From assembly GCF_003236385.1 (NCBI RefSeq), contig NZ_POUA01000024.1:1-38910 (forward strand): 38,910 nt of DNA, read 5' to 3'. Every line of letters begins with the position of its first letter. The first letter of the stretch is position 1. A program made the position numbers and the translations under genes. The DNA is from Spongiactinospora gelatinilytica (GTDB taxonomy: Bacteria > Actinomycetota > Actinomycetes > Streptosporangiales > Streptosporangiaceae). Positions 1-9,258 of the stretch are shown here, in pieces. Under the pieces are notes generated by a model. The model saw only the letters and a program-made list of their open reading frames with translations, was not told the DNA's origin and did not search any database.

Positions 1-2817
1 TTCCACGGCACCCTCCGCCCCTACCAGGAACGCGGCCTGTCCTGGCTCTCCTTCCTCTCCACCCTCGGCCTCGGCGGCATCCTCGCGGACGACATGGGCC
101 TGGGTAAGTGCATCGCCCCCGACTCTCCGGTCTTCGTGAACGGCACACTGGTCGAGGCGGAGCGTGTCTGGGCGCGGTTCAGCGGCCCGACGACCTTCGA
201 CGGAGAGGGCGAATGGGCGGTTCCCAAAGCGCCGCTGATCACCAACTGCGTCGACGCCTCGGGCCGGATGGCCACCGCGGCGATCACCCGGCTGTACCGG
301 CAGCACGTCCGTGAACGGCTCCGGCGTGTCCGGCTGGACGACGGCAGCGAACTCACGATCACCGCACGGCACCGCCTCCTCGGCCTCGGCGGCTGGACCA
401 ACGACATCGCGCCGGGCGACCGGATCTGCGTACCGAGGCGTCTGAACTGGACGGGCGGCCCCGCAGACCCCGACCTCACCGTGCTGCTGGCCTGGCAGAT
501 CGCCGAGGGGCACGAGTCTCGGACCGGCGACCTGCGCATCTATCAGAAGGACCCCGCAGTCCTGCGATCGCTGCACGATCGCGTGTACGCCGTCGGCGAG
601 CGCTTCGGCTTGGCGGTCAACACGCCCACTGTGCGCCGCGACAGAAACGTCCACGTGTTGCGGATGTGCAGCGCGGACTACGCGAGGTTCCTCGCTCGAC
701 ACGGTTACCGGTGGGGACAGCGGTCCGCCGGAAAGCGGATCCCCGACCTGATCATGTCGGCCGACGACCTAACGGTCCGTACCTTCCTGCGGGAGTACTT
801 CTCGGCCGAGGGAAGCGTGCTCGGTGGCATGCGGGTGATCGAGATCGGTTCCGCGTCGCCCTGGCTCATGGCGCAGCTCGCCACACTGCTGCGCCGTTTC
901 GGCATCTGGCTCCACAGCACCGAGAAGATGAAGCACGCCACCAACGGCACCGGCATCAGGCACCCCTACCGCATAGGCGTCATCGGCGGGCCGGCGCTGC
1001 GCGCGTTCCGCGACCTCATCGGTTTCGCCGACCCCGTCAAGCAGGCCAAACTCGACGCGCTCTGCGCGAAGCCCGCCTACAGCAACGTCGAGGGCGTTCC
1101 CGGTTCCGATCTGCTGTCGGCCGCGTACTCGCTCACCGGCCTCCCGCAACGGCACTTCGGCGTCGGAACCGTCTATTTCTCCGGCTCTCAGGAATTGTCC
1201 CCCGCCACCGCGACCGTCGCCGCCATGGACGGCATGCTGTCCGGCGAATCGGAACGCGGCTACCGAGCACGGCCCCGTACCAAGTGGACCGAGGCGGTGT
1301 GCGCCGCCTACGCGCCCCTGGACCGCCCGGCCCTGTCGGCGATCCGCGACGAACTGGCCCGCCGTGCCTCACAGGAGGTGTTCTACGCGCGCGTCGTCTC
1401 GGTCGAGGAGATCGACTATGAGGGCCACGTCTACGACTTCGAGGTGGCGGGCGAGCACAACTTCGTGGCGGGCGGCATGCTCTGCCACAACACCGCGCAG
1501 ACCCTGTCGCTCCTGCTCAACGAGCGGGCCGAAGGAGCCGTGGCGCCGACGTTGTTGGTGTGTCCGATGTCGGTGGTGACGAACTGGCACAAGGAGGCCG
1601 GGCGGTTCGCGCCGTCGTTGCGGGTGTACGTGCATCACGGGGGGAGCAGGAAGCGGGCGGAGGAGCTGGACGAGGCGGTGGCGGGGGCGGATTTGGTGAT
1701 CACGACGTACGGGACGGCGTGGCGGGACCTTGAGGCGTTGCGGGCCTTCGCGTGGGGGCGGGTGGTCTGTGACGAGGCGCAGGCGATCAAGAACAGCGCG
1801 GCGCGGCAGGCGCAGGCCGTACGTTCGCTGCCGGCCAGGACGCGGCTGGCGCTGACCGGCACGCCGGTGGAGAACCACCTGGCGGAGTTGTGGTCGATCA
1901 TGGAGTTCTGCAACCCCGGGCTGCTCGGCCCGGCGCGGCGGTTCAAGCAGCGTTATCAGGAGCCGATCGAGGCGCGCAACGACGAGGACGCGGCCAGGGC
2001 GCTGAAGCGGGCGACCTCCCCGTTCGTGCTCAGACGGCTGAAGACCGACCGGACGATCATCACCGACCTGCCGGACAAGCAGGAGATGAGGGTCTGGTGC
2101 ACGCTGACGCCCGAGCAGGCCAGCCTGTACCAGGCGGTGCTCGGCGACATGATGGCGAAGATCGACCAGAGCGAGGGCATCGAGCGGCGCGGCAACGTGC
2201 TGGCCACGATGACCCGGCTCAAGCAGGTCTGCAACCATCCGGCGCACCTGCTGAAGGACGGCTCGCGGCTGGCCGGGCGGTCGGGGAAGCTGGCCCGGCT
2301 GGAGGAGCTGGCCGCGGAGATCGTCGAGGAGGGTGACAAGGCGCTGGTGTTCACCCAGTACGCCGAGTGGGGGTCGCTGCTCCAGCCGTACCTCGCGGCG
2401 CACCTGGACCGCCCGGTGCTGTGGCTGCACGGCGGGCTGCCCAAGAAGAAGCGCGACGAGCTGGTGGAGCGGTTCCAGACCGACGAGGAGCCGATGCTGT
2501 TCCTGCTGTCGCTGAAGGCGGCGGGCACCGGCCTGAACCTCACGGCGGCCAGTCATGTCATCCATGTGGACCGCTGGTGGAATCCGGCGGTTGAGGACCA
2601 GGCCACCGACCGGGCCTTCCGGATCGGGCAGACGAAGAACGTCCAGGTGCGCAAGTTCGTGTGCGCGGGCACCCTGGAGGAGCGGATCGACGAGATGATC
2701 GAGCGGAAGAAGGCGCTGGCCGAGCGGGTGGTGGGCACCGGCGAGGAGTGGATCTCGGAGCTGTCCACCGATCAGTTGCGCGAGCTGTTCGCGCTGGGTC
2801 CCGAGGCGGTGAGCTGA
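1..2817 (+). CDS. SNF2-family DEAD/DEAH-box helicase, intein-containing, 5' partial
   Basis: ATP-dependent DNA translocase of the SWI2/SNF2 superfamily. The reading frame is open from base 1, so the N-terminus lies outside the window. Walker A reads DDMGLGK, is interrupted by an intein (109-1491), and resumes as TAQTL. After the intein come motif II (CDEAQAIKN), motif III (LTGTPVENHLAELWSI), and helicase lobe 2 with motif V (KAAGTGLNLTAA) and motif VI (DQATDRAFRIGQTKNVQ). The C-extein is about 441 residues, the usual size for both helicase lobes. The stop is 1 nt from the GTG of the SWIM zinc-finger gene, so the two are probably one operon. This pairing is common in actinobacteria and suggests a chromatin or DNA-remodelling complex. 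Activity requires intein removal, because the P-loop Lys and Thr are separated until splicing. Codon style shifts towards G/T-ending codons shortly after the intein. Confidence 0.93.
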   Translation, partial: FHGTLRPYQERGLSWLSFLSTLGLGGILADDMGLGKCIAPDSPVFVNGTLVEAERVWARFSGPTTFDGEGEWAVPKAPLITNCVDASGRMATAAITRLYRQHVRERLRRVRLDDGSELTITARHRLLGLGGWTNDIAPGDRICVPRRLNWTGGPADPDLTVLLAWQIAEGHESRTGDLRIYQKDPAVLRSLHDRVYAVGERFGLAVNTPTVRRDRNVHVLRMCSADYARFLARHGYRWGQRSAGKRIPDLIMSADDLTVRTFLREYFSAEGSVLGGMRVIEIGSASPWLMAQLATLLRRFGIWLHSTEKMKHATNGTGIRHPYRIGVIGGPALRAFRDLIGFADPVKQAKLDALCAKPAYSNVEGVPGSDLLSAAYSLTGLPQRHFGVGTVYFSGSQELSPATATVAAMDGMLSGESERGYRARPRTKWTEAVCAAYAPLDRPALSAIRDELARRASQEVFYARVVSVEEIDYEGHVYDFEVAGEHNFVAGGMLCHNTAQTLSLLLNERAEGAVAPTLLVCPMSVVTNWHKEAGRFAPSLRVYVHHGGSRKRAEELDEAVAGADLVITTYGTAWRDLEALRAFAWGRVVCDEAQAIKNSAARQAQAVRSLPARTRLALTGTPVENHLAELWSIMEFCNPGLLGPARRFKQRYQEPIEARNDEDAARALKRATSPFVLRRLKTDRTIITDLPDKQEMRVWCTLTPEQASLYQAVLGDMMAKIDQSEGIERRGNVLATMTRLKQVCNHPAHLLKDGSRLAGRSGKLARLEELAAEIVEEGDKALVFTQYAEWGSLLQPYLAAHLDRPVLWLHGGLPKKKRDELVERFQTDEEPMLFLLSLKAAGTGLNLTAASHVIHVDRWWNPAVEDQATDRAFRIGQTKNVQVRKFVCAGTLEERIDEMIERKKALAERVVGTGEEWISELSTDQLRELFALGPEAVS
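109..1491 (+). other. In-frame intein (461 aa) with LAGLIDADG homing endonuclease, inserted in Walker A of SNF2 helicase
   Basis: The intein begins with Cys1 (CIAPDSPVFVNG) directly after the P-loop Lys and ends GGMLCHN before Thr+1 of the extein. All class 1 splicing landmarks are visible: Cys1 in block A, TxxH in block B (TITARH, near intein residues 83-88), block F (VYDFEVAGEHNFVAGG), the penultimate His and the terminal Asn. Two LAGLIDADG-like helices, LLAWQIAEGH (about 126-135) and FLREYFSAEG (about 226-235), each keep an acidic residue near the end, so the homing endonuclease may be active. The frame is unbroken, so splicing and homing competence are likely but unproven. P-loops are classic intein targets because the DNA site is constrained. 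Confidence 0.95.
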
Positions 2818-2818
2818 G

Positions 2819-3628
2819 GTGCCGATGGGGCCCGAGGGGTGGTACGAGGCGACCGCGCCGATCCGGGTGGAGGGCGGCATCCGGGCGCGCAGCAAGCGCG
2901 GGTCGATCGGCGCGCAGTGGTGGTCGCGCCGGTTCATCGACATTCTGGAGGACATCTGCGATCCGGGGCGGCTGACCCGTGGCCGGTCCTATGCCCGCAA
3001 GGGCCAGGTGATCTCGCTGGACCTGCTGCCGGGCGAGGTGCGGGCGAGCGTGCAGGGGTCGCGGCCGGAGCCGTACGACGTGGTGGTGGAGATCGAGGCG
3101 TACGACGAGGCGATGTGGGCCGACGTCGAGCGGGCCCTCGCCGGGCAGGCGCTGTACCGGGCCAAGCTGCTGGCCGGGGAGATGCCGGCGGAGATCGAGG
3201 AGGTCTTCGACTCCCTCGACCTGCGGCTGTTCCCGAACGAGCTGGAGATGGAGTGCTCCTGCCCGGACTGGGGGATTCCGTGCAAACATCTGTCGGCGGT
3301 GCTGTACCTGCTGGCCGAGGCGTTCGACGACGATCCGTTCCTGGTGCTGGCCTGGCGCGGCCGGGCGCGCGATGACCTGCTGGGCGCGCTGCGCGGGCAG
3401 GCGGAGGAGGAGGCCGCCGATCCGCTGCACGTGCCGGACGAACCGCTGGCCGAGCGATTGGGCGACTTCTACTCCCCGGCGGTGCCGCTGGGCCGGCTGC
3501 GCCCCCGCCCGGCCACGACGGCGTCGCCCGACATCCTGCTGCGCGCGCTGGAGCCGCCGCAGGTGCGGGTGCGGCACATTCCGCTGCTGGACATCCTGCG
3601 CCCGGTCTACCGCGGGTTCGCCGACTAA
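2819..3628 (+). CDS. SWIM zinc-finger protein, SNF2 partner
   Basis: This 269-aa protein carries a SWIM zinc-binding motif of the form CxCx6CxH (CSCPDWGIPCKH, around residues 142-153), expected to bind DNA or a protein partner. The N-terminal half (WWSRRFIDILEDI, then GRSYARKGQV) is typical of the SWIM proteins found next to SNF2 helicases in actinobacteria. The start is GTG 1 nt after the helicase stop; an ATG two codons later is an alternative. The pair is almost certainly translated from one message. The 3' end overlaps the convergent response regulator gene by 4 bp. The enzymatic role is unknown, and a function in helicase targeting is inference. Confidence 0.88.
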   Translation: MPMGPEGWYEATAPIRVEGGIRARSKRGSIGAQWWSRRFIDILEDICDPGRLTRGRSYARKGQVISLDLLPGEVRASVQGSRPEPYDVVVEIEAYDEAMWADVERALAGQALYRAKLLAGEMPAEIEEVFDSLDLRLFPNELEMECSCPDWGIPCKHLSAVLYLLAEAFDDDPFLVLAWRGRARDDLLGALRGQAEEEAADPLHVPDEPLAERLGDFYSPAVPLGRLRPRPATTASPDILLRALEPPQVRVRHIPLLDILRPVYRGFAD

Positions 3629-4275
3629 CCACGCAGGTACGCGAGCACGGCGAGCACCCGGCGGTGGTCGTCCGCGGCCGGGGGCAGGTCGAGTTTGGCC
3701 AGGATGCCCGCGATGTGCTTGGAGACGGCCGCCTCGGTGACCACGAGGGTGCGGGCGATGGCGGCGTTGGAGCGTCCTTCGGCGACCAGGCCGAGCACTT
3801 CGCGTTCGCGGGGGGTGAGCCGGGCCAGCGGGTCGCGGCGGCGGCCGAGCAGTTGCCTGACCACCTCGGGATCGACGACGGTGTGGCCGGCGGCGACCCG
3901 TTCCACCGCCCCGGCGAACTCCGAGACGTCGCCGACGCGGTCTTTCAGCAGGTAGCCGATGCCGCCGCTGCCGCCGCCGTCGAGGAGTTCGGCGGCGTAG
4001 GTCTGCTCGACGTACTGGCTGAGCACGAGCACGGCGAGGCCGGGCCGTTCGGCACGCAGCGCGAGGGCGGCGCGCAGACCCTCGTCGGAGTAGCCGGGCG
4101 GCATGCGGACGTCGGCCACCACGATGTCGGGCTCGTGTTCGCGTACGGCGGTGATGAGCGCCTCGGCGTCGCCGATCGAGGCGACGACCTGGTGGCCGAA
4201 CCGGTCGAGCAGCCCGACCAGGCCCTCGCGCAGCAGTACGGCGTCTTCGGCGAGAACTATTCGCAGCCCGGGCAC
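3625..4275 (-). CDS. Two-component response regulator, NarL/LuxR family
   Basis: This 216-aa DNA-binding response regulator has a receiver domain (acidic pocket E10/D11, phospho-acceptor Asp55 in VVADVRMP, conserved Lys in YLLKDR) and a C-terminal LuxR-type helix-turn-helix (LTPREREVLGLVAEG, then EAAVSKHIAGILAKL). The GTG start lies inside the end of the kinase gene (19-bp overlap), so the pair is translationally coupled. The kinase of this type phosphorylates the regulator, which probably controls the divergent ABC transporter at 5576-8582. The target is inferred from position only. Confidence 0.93.
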   Translation of the reverse strand: MPGLRIVLAEDAVLLREGLVGLLDRFGHQVVASIGDAEALITAVREHEPDIVVADVRMPPGYSDEGLRAALALRAERPGLAVLVLSQYVEQTYAAELLDGGGSGGIGYLLKDRVGDVSEFAGAVERVAAGHTVVDPEVVRQLLGRRRDPLARLTPREREVLGLVAEGRSNAAIARTLVVTEAAVSKHIAGILAKLDLPPAADDHRRVLAVLAYLRG

Positions 4276-5465
4276 GGAATCTCCACGCGCAGTGAGGTCG
4301 GCCCGCCGCGCGGGCTGGACAGGGTCATGACGCCGTCGGCCACCGCGACGCGGTCGGCCAGCCCGGCGAGGCCGGACCCGGCCTCGGGGTCGGCCCCGCC
4401 CACGCCGTCGTCGCAGATCTCCATGGTCAGGGCGCCGTCGCGCAGCCGGCCGTGGACCAGGCCGCGCCGGGCCCCGCTGTGCTTGGCGAGGTTGGCCATG
4501 GCCTCGGAGACGACGTAGTAGGCGGTGACCTCGGCCAGGGGCGGCAGCCGGCCGGGAAGGTCCACATCGACGTCCACGGGGACGGGCGAGCGTCCGGCCA
4601 CGTCGAGTACGGCGGCGCGCAGCCCGCGGTCGGTGAGGACCTTGGGATGGACGCCGCGGATCAGTTCGCGCAGCTCGGCGAGGGCGCGTTTGGCCTCCTC
4701 GTGGGCCTCGGCGACCTGGGCTTCGGCCGGCGAGCCCGGCGGCAGGTCCAGCCGGGCCAGGCCGAGCCGCATGCTGAGCGCGACCAGTCGTTGCTGGGCG
4801 CCGTCGTGCAGGTCGCGTTCGATCCTGCGGCGTTCGGCCTCGAAGGCGTCCACGAGCCTGGCGCGGGAGCGGATGACCTCGGCGTCGCCGGGGGCGAGGA
4901 CCGCGCGGGTCATCAGCGCCCGCGCGCCCGCCCACGCGGCGATCGGGTACGCCGACAGCGGGATCATCAGCAGCCCGCCGAGGGCCACCAGGTAACTCGT
5001 GGGGGCCTCGCCGCTCGGCTGGAGCGGCGCGGACATCAGCAGCAGCGGCACCCAGGTGGCGAGCCCGACGAAGCCGAGGTCGATCCACCACAGCGCGAGC
5101 AGCGCCAGCATGGTGAAGCCGAGATCGCGCCAGGTCGCCGGGTCGCGCAGCCGGGTGGCGAACCAGGCGCGCGGGCCGCGCCGGGGCGGCTCCCGGCGCG
5201 GGTCGGCGGCGGGGGCGAGATCGACCAGCCGCAGCCGCCGCCGTTCCAGCCGGGCCGCCGGGAGGCCGAGCAGGGCCACGGCCAGCACCGCCGCGCCGCA
5301 GGCGAGCGGGACGCCGAACCGGTACGCGATCATGATCACGCCCGTAACGACCACCGCGAAGACCCCGCTGACCAGCAGGTAGGCCAGCGACCGCCACGGC
5401 CACGACGACCGCAGGAAGGCCGACGGCCTGCGGGTCAGCGCGGAAAGGGAGGTACGGGGTGGCAC
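4257..5465 (-). CDS. Sensor histidine kinase, HisKA_3/HATPase type
   Basis: This is a membrane-bound kinase of about 402 aa. Its N-terminal half has four or so hydrophobic segments (about residues 28-70 and 115-185). A HisKA_3 dimerisation region follows, with phospho-acceptor His220 in ERDLHDGAQQR. The ATPase domain has an N box (YYVVSEAMANLAKHSG) and a G box (CDDGVGGADPEAGSGLAGL). The GTG start (VPPRTSLSAL) is preferred because residues upstream look non-coding; no strong ribosome binding site is visible. The gene overlaps the response regulator by 19 bp. NarL-type pairs divergent from FtsX-like ABC exporters often sense envelope or antibiotic stress, which is inference here. Confidence 0.9.
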   Translation of the reverse strand: MPPRTSLSALTRRPSAFLRSSWPWRSLAYLLVSGVFAVVVTGVIMIAYRFGVPLACGAAVLAVALLGLPAARLERRRLRLVDLAPAADPRREPPRRGPRAWFATRLRDPATWRDLGFTMLALLALWWIDLGFVGLATWVPLLLMSAPLQPSGEAPTSYLVALGGLLMIPLSAYPIAAWAGARALMTRAVLAPGDAEVIRSRARLVDAFEAERRRIERDLHDGAQQRLVALSMRLGLARLDLPPGSPAEAQVAEAHEEAKRALAELRELIRGVHPKVLTDRGLRAAVLDVAGRSPVPVDVDVDLPGRLPPLAEVTAYYVVSEAMANLAKHSGARRGLVHGRLRDGALTMEICDDGVGGADPEAGSGLAGLADRVAVADGVMTLSSPRGGPTSLRVEIPCPGCE

Positions 5466-5575
5466 GCACTCGACGGTAGCCGACCGTGCCGGGTGCGGCA
5501 GTAGTGCTGGGTATAGCCCCGATCCTCGTTCCAGCGCCAATGTGCCGGCGCGGCGTGGCCGGTTGGCTTGGCCGC

Positions 5576-6322
5576 ATGGATGTCAAAGAGACCGTCCGGC
5601 TGTGGTCGGTACGCAGGCTGTACGGCACCGCCGACCGGACCGTGAGAGCGCTCGACGGCGTGACCGCGTCCTTCCACCCGGGCACGCTGACGGCGGTGAT
5701 GGGGCCGTCGGGGTCGGGCAAGTCCACGTTGCTGCACTGCGCGGCGGGCCTGGACCGCCCCACTGAGGGGAAGGTCGTCATCGACGGGACCGATCTGGGG
5801 GAACTCGACGAGACCGGGCTGACCCTGCTGCGGCGTGAGCGGGTGGGGTTCGTGTTCCAGGCGTTCAACCTGGTGTCGGCGCTGACCGCCGAGCAGAACG
5901 TGGCGCTGCCGCTGAAGCTGGCCGGGCGGCCGATCGCCCCGGCGGAGGCACGGGCCGCGCTGGCCGAGGTCGGGCTGGCCGAACGGGCGGGGCACCGGCC
6001 GAGCGGGCTTTCCGGCGGGGAGCAGCAGCGGGTGGCGATCGCCCGGGCCTTGATCACCAGGCCGGCGGTGCTGTTCGCCGACGAGCCGACCGGGCAGTTG
6101 GACACCAAGACCTCCAGGCAGGTGCTGGGCATGCTGCGCGACCTGGTGGACAACCAGGCGCAGACGGTGATCATGGTGACGCACGACCCGGTGACCGCCT
6201 CCTACGCCGACCGGGTGCTCTTCCTGGCCGACGGGCGGTTGGTGGACGAGTTCACCACCGGTGTCACGGCCGAGGCGGTGGCGGCGCGGATGGCGAACCT
6301 CGAGGCGGTGGCCTCGTGCTGA
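5576..6322 (+). CDS. ABC transporter ATP-binding protein, MacB/LolD type
   Basis: This 248-aa ATPase has Walker A (GPSGSGKST), a Q-loop (FVFQAFNLV), the signature LSGGEQQR, Walker B (VLFADEPT) and an H-loop His (VTHD), all intact. The order and spacing are those of MacB/LolD/FtsE-like ATPases that drive FtsX-type permeases in mechanotransmission rather than transport through a channel. The ATG at MDVKETVRLW was chosen because the frame upstream looks non-coding; no clear Shine-Dalgarno is seen, so it may be leaderless. The stop overlaps the GTG of the permease gene by 7 bp. It is divergent from the kinase/regulator pair with about 110 bp between. Confidence 0.93.
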   Translation: MDVKETVRLWSVRRLYGTADRTVRALDGVTASFHPGTLTAVMGPSGSGKSTLLHCAAGLDRPTEGKVVIDGTDLGELDETGLTLLRRERVGFVFQAFNLVSALTAEQNVALPLKLAGRPIAPAEARAALAEVGLAERAGHRPSGLSGGEQQRVAIARALITRPAVLFADEPTGQLDTKTSRQVLGMLRDLVDNQAQTVIMVTHDPVTASYADRVLFLADGRLVDEFTTGVTAEAVAARMANLEAVASC

Positions 6323-8582
6323 AGACGCTGAGCGTGGCGTCCGTGCGGGAGCGGTGGACGGCTTTCACGGGCGGGTTCGTCGCGCTCCTTCTCGGCGCGG
6401 CGATGGTGTCGATGACCGGGCTCGCGCTGTTGTCTGCGGGTCCGGAGGTGCCGGGCCGGCTTCGGCGCGGGACGGGCACGCCTGGTCCACGGCGGCGCTG
6501 GGCGCCTACCGGCTGGTGTCCGGCGCGGCGCCGGGGCGCGGGGAGGTCGCGGTGAGCCGCGCGCTCGGCCTGGCGGCCGGTACCGAGGCCACCGTGCTCA
6601 CCGTGCGCGGGCCGGAGACCTTCCGGGTGTCGGGCACGGTGGACGGGCCGGGCGTCTACCTGAGCGACGCCGACGCGGCGGCGCTGGCCGAGGGCGTGCG
6701 GGTGATCGGGGTGGTCACCGAGCCCGGCGCGGACGTCGCGGCGGTCGCCTCGGCCGTGCGGGCGGCGGCGGGCGCGCAGGGGCGGGTTTACACGGGCGAG
6801 GCGCGCGGCGCGCTCGAATCCCGCGACGACGAGCGGACCCGCTGGATCGGCATGCAGGTGCTCACCGGGATGACCGTGCTGTCGGCGTTCGTGTCGGTCT
6901 TCGTGGTGGCCTCGACGTTCGCGTTCGGGGTGGCGCAGCGGCGGCGTGAGTTCGGGCTGCTGCGCGCGGTGGGCGCGACGCCCCGGCAGGTGCGCCGGAT
7001 GGTGTACGGCGAGGCGCTGGTGGTCGGCGGCGTGGCGGCGGCGTGCGGGGTGGCGCTCGGCGCGGTACTCGGACCGTCGCTGGGCGAGCTGCTGGTCGCC
7101 GCCGGGTTCGAGCCGGTCGGGTTCGAGGTGCGGGTGTCCGCGCCGCCGCTGGCGGGGGCGTTCGCGGTCGGTGTGCTGGTGGCGCTGCTCGGGGTGTGGT
7201 CGGCGGCGCGGCGGGCGGCGCGGGTGCGCCCGCTGGAAGCGCTGCGCGAGGCGGCGGTGGACGACCGCCCGATGCCGCGCGGCCGGTGGATCGCCGGTGC
7301 CGGATTCTGCGCCCTGGGCGTCGCGGCGGCGTTCGGCGCGGCCGTGGCGGGGCCGGAAGGGCTGGTGACCAGCGGCCTGTACGCGGCGATGGCGATGATC
7401 GTCGGGGTGGCGCTGCTCGCCCCGGCCGTGGTGCCGTTCGTGGCCAGGGCGCTGACCTGGCCGCTGAACCGGGGGCGCGGCGCGCTGGGGATGCTGGTAC
7501 GCGAGAGCGCGCTGACCGCGATCCGGCGTACCGCGTCCACGGCCACGCCGGTGCTGGTCACGGTCGGATTCGCGGTGCTGATCACCGGCATGGTGCAGAC
7601 CACGGCGGCGTCGTTCGCCGCGGCGCGGACCACCACGATCAGGACCGAAGCGGTGATCATGCCGGACGGCGTGCCCGGACTGTCGGACGCGGCGGCGGCG
7701 GCCTCCGGCGGGGAGTCCGCGCTGTTCAGCGCGCTGTACGAGGCGAACGGTGAGGCGCTGAGCGCGATCGGGGCGACGCCCGCGCTGCTGGAGCGGGCCG
7801 GTGAGGTGCGGGCGGTGTCGGGTTCGCCGGCGGCGTTGGGCGGCGACCGGGTGTTCGTCTCGCCGTGGCTGGCGAAGGAGCGCGGCCTGCGGGCCGGTTC
7901 GGCGCTGCGGGTGGCGTTCGAGGACGGCACGCCGGGTACGCTGCGGGTCGAGGGGGTGGCCGAGGGCGTCGGGGCCGACGTACTGCTGGCGCGCGACACG
8001 GTCAGAGCGCACGACAAGGCCGCCCTGGCGGACGTGGCGTACGTCGCGCGGGCGACGCCCGTGCCGCCCGGCATGGGCGCGCGACCGGCGGACCTCGACA
8101 CGTACGCCGCGCAGGCGGACGCCGACGAGGACCGGCTGGTGTGGACGTTCACGCTGCTGCTGGTGGCGGTGTCCACGGCGTACGCGGCGGTGGCCGTGGC
8201 CAACACGCTGATGATGGCGGCGGGCGGCCGGCTGCGGGACCTGCGGGTGCTGCGCCTGTCGGGGGCCACGAGCCGGCAGGTGCTCGGCACGGTGGCCGCC
8301 GAGTCGGCACTGGCGGTGATCTTGGGCACCGGCCTCGGCCTGGTGGTCGCCATCCCGGCGCTGCTCGGCCTCCGCTCCGGCTACGGCGACCTGATCGGCA
8401 GGCACGTCCCGTTGGTCGTGCCGTGGGGCCTGATCGCCGCTGTGGCCGCGACCTGCCTGGTACTGGCCGCGACCGCGGCCGTCCTGGCATCCCGCCCCGC
8501 CCTCACCGTTCGCGAGCGGCCGCACGTTCGCACGGGTGTCACGGTCAAGCGTCGTCGTGACGGTTCCGAGATCCCCCGCTGA
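6316..8582 (+). pseudogene. FtsX-like ABC permease with frame-shifting internal deletion near the 5' end
   Basis: The GTG start overlaps the ATPase stop and gives the expected first membrane helix (LKTLSVASVRERWTAF, then GGFVALLLGAAMVSMTG), but this frame closes at 6555. The rest of the permease is in another frame from about 6456, starting near ARDGHAWSTAALGAYRLV and continuing through two FtsX domains (SAFVSVFVVASTFAFGVAQRRREFGLLRAVGA, split here as a description of the region near 6880-6990) to 8582. Full-length relatives have roughly 80-100 residues of extracellular sequence between these two parts, so a deletion around 6432-6465 removed it and shifted the frame. The 2267-bp span is not a multiple of three. 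Either the exporter is dead or the assembly has an error. The downstream part lacks its first helix if translated alone. Confidence 0.8.
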
Positions 8583-8604
8583 CCCCCCGCCGGCTATGGC
8601 CACT

Positions 8605-8640
8605 CGGCCGGATGGCCGGGCGATGCCGGCCGTCCGGCCG
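8605..8640 (+). terminator. Long GC-rich hairpin after the permease gene
   Basis: A 15-bp stem (CGGCCGGATGGCCGG pairing with CCGGCCGTCCGGCCG, one T-G wobble) closes a 6-nt loop, 22 nt after the permease stop. There is no T tract, as is common for terminators in high-GC actinomycetes. It probably separates the ABC unit from the peptidase remnant. Confidence 0.6.
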
Positions 8641-8702
8641 ATGATCGGGCGTGCCCTTCGCTTCTAGCCTCGGCTGGGTCGTCATCGAACCAGGGGGAGA
8701 AG

Positions 8703-9258
8703 ATGCGGATCGTCTCGGCGATCGGGCTGGGGCTCGTGCTGCTGGCGGGGAGTACGCCGGCGGTCGCGGCCTCTGGCCGGGATCTGCTGTCGGGCTATGG
8801 ACGGCAGAGCGTGCGGTGGGGAGCGTGCCCGCCGGCGCACAAGGAGTTGCGGGAGGCCGGGGCGCGGCGGTGCGGGCGGGTCCGGGTGCCACTGGACTAC
8901 GCCGATCCCGGCGAGCCGATGATCGAGATCGCGGTCTCGCGTATCAAAACCAAGGGGCCCCGGCGCGGGATCCTGCTGGCCGATCCGGGTGGTCCCGGCG
9001 GCACCGGGCCGGCGTACGCCCTGGACCTGCGGCCCGCGCCCAAGGGCGTCGCCGACCGGTACGACCTGATCGGCTTCGCCCCCCGCTTCCTCGGCGACAG
9101 CACGCCGATCACCTGCGCTGGTGAGCGCCGACATCAGGGCGCACGGCGTCTACGGGCGCGGCGCGGTGGGACTGCCGCCGGTGGCCTGCGCCGACCGCGC
9201 GGTGAACGACTACCTGGCGGGCGGGCCGCTGCCGGACCGCGACCTCACCTGTCCGTGA
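8703..9258 (+). pseudogene. Secreted alpha/beta-hydrolase (tripeptidyl aminopeptidase-like) with large internal deletion
   Basis: A good ribosome binding site (GGGGGAGAAG) precedes ATG 8703. The first 140 codons encode a signal peptide (VSAIGLGLVLLAG to AVAA), the WGACPP and CGRVRVPLDYADP segments and the oxyanion region LLADPGGPGGTG, then YDLIGFAPR, as in SlpD/TAP-like mycelial peptidases. Coding then jumps to a different frame near 9115, where VACADRAVNDYLAGGPLP and the stop at 9256-9258 match the usual TAP-like C-terminus. The whole middle, about 300 residues with the catalytic Ser (GxSYG), Asp and His, is missing. It overlaps the convergent LysR gene by 14 bp. It is almost surely inactive. 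Confidence 0.83.

Noticed and set aside
3625-6174. One very long open frame on the minus strand spanning the response regulator and most of the kinase
   Set aside because: Only its last 216 codons match a protein family; the rest is a GC-driven shadow of the kinase, which is in another frame.
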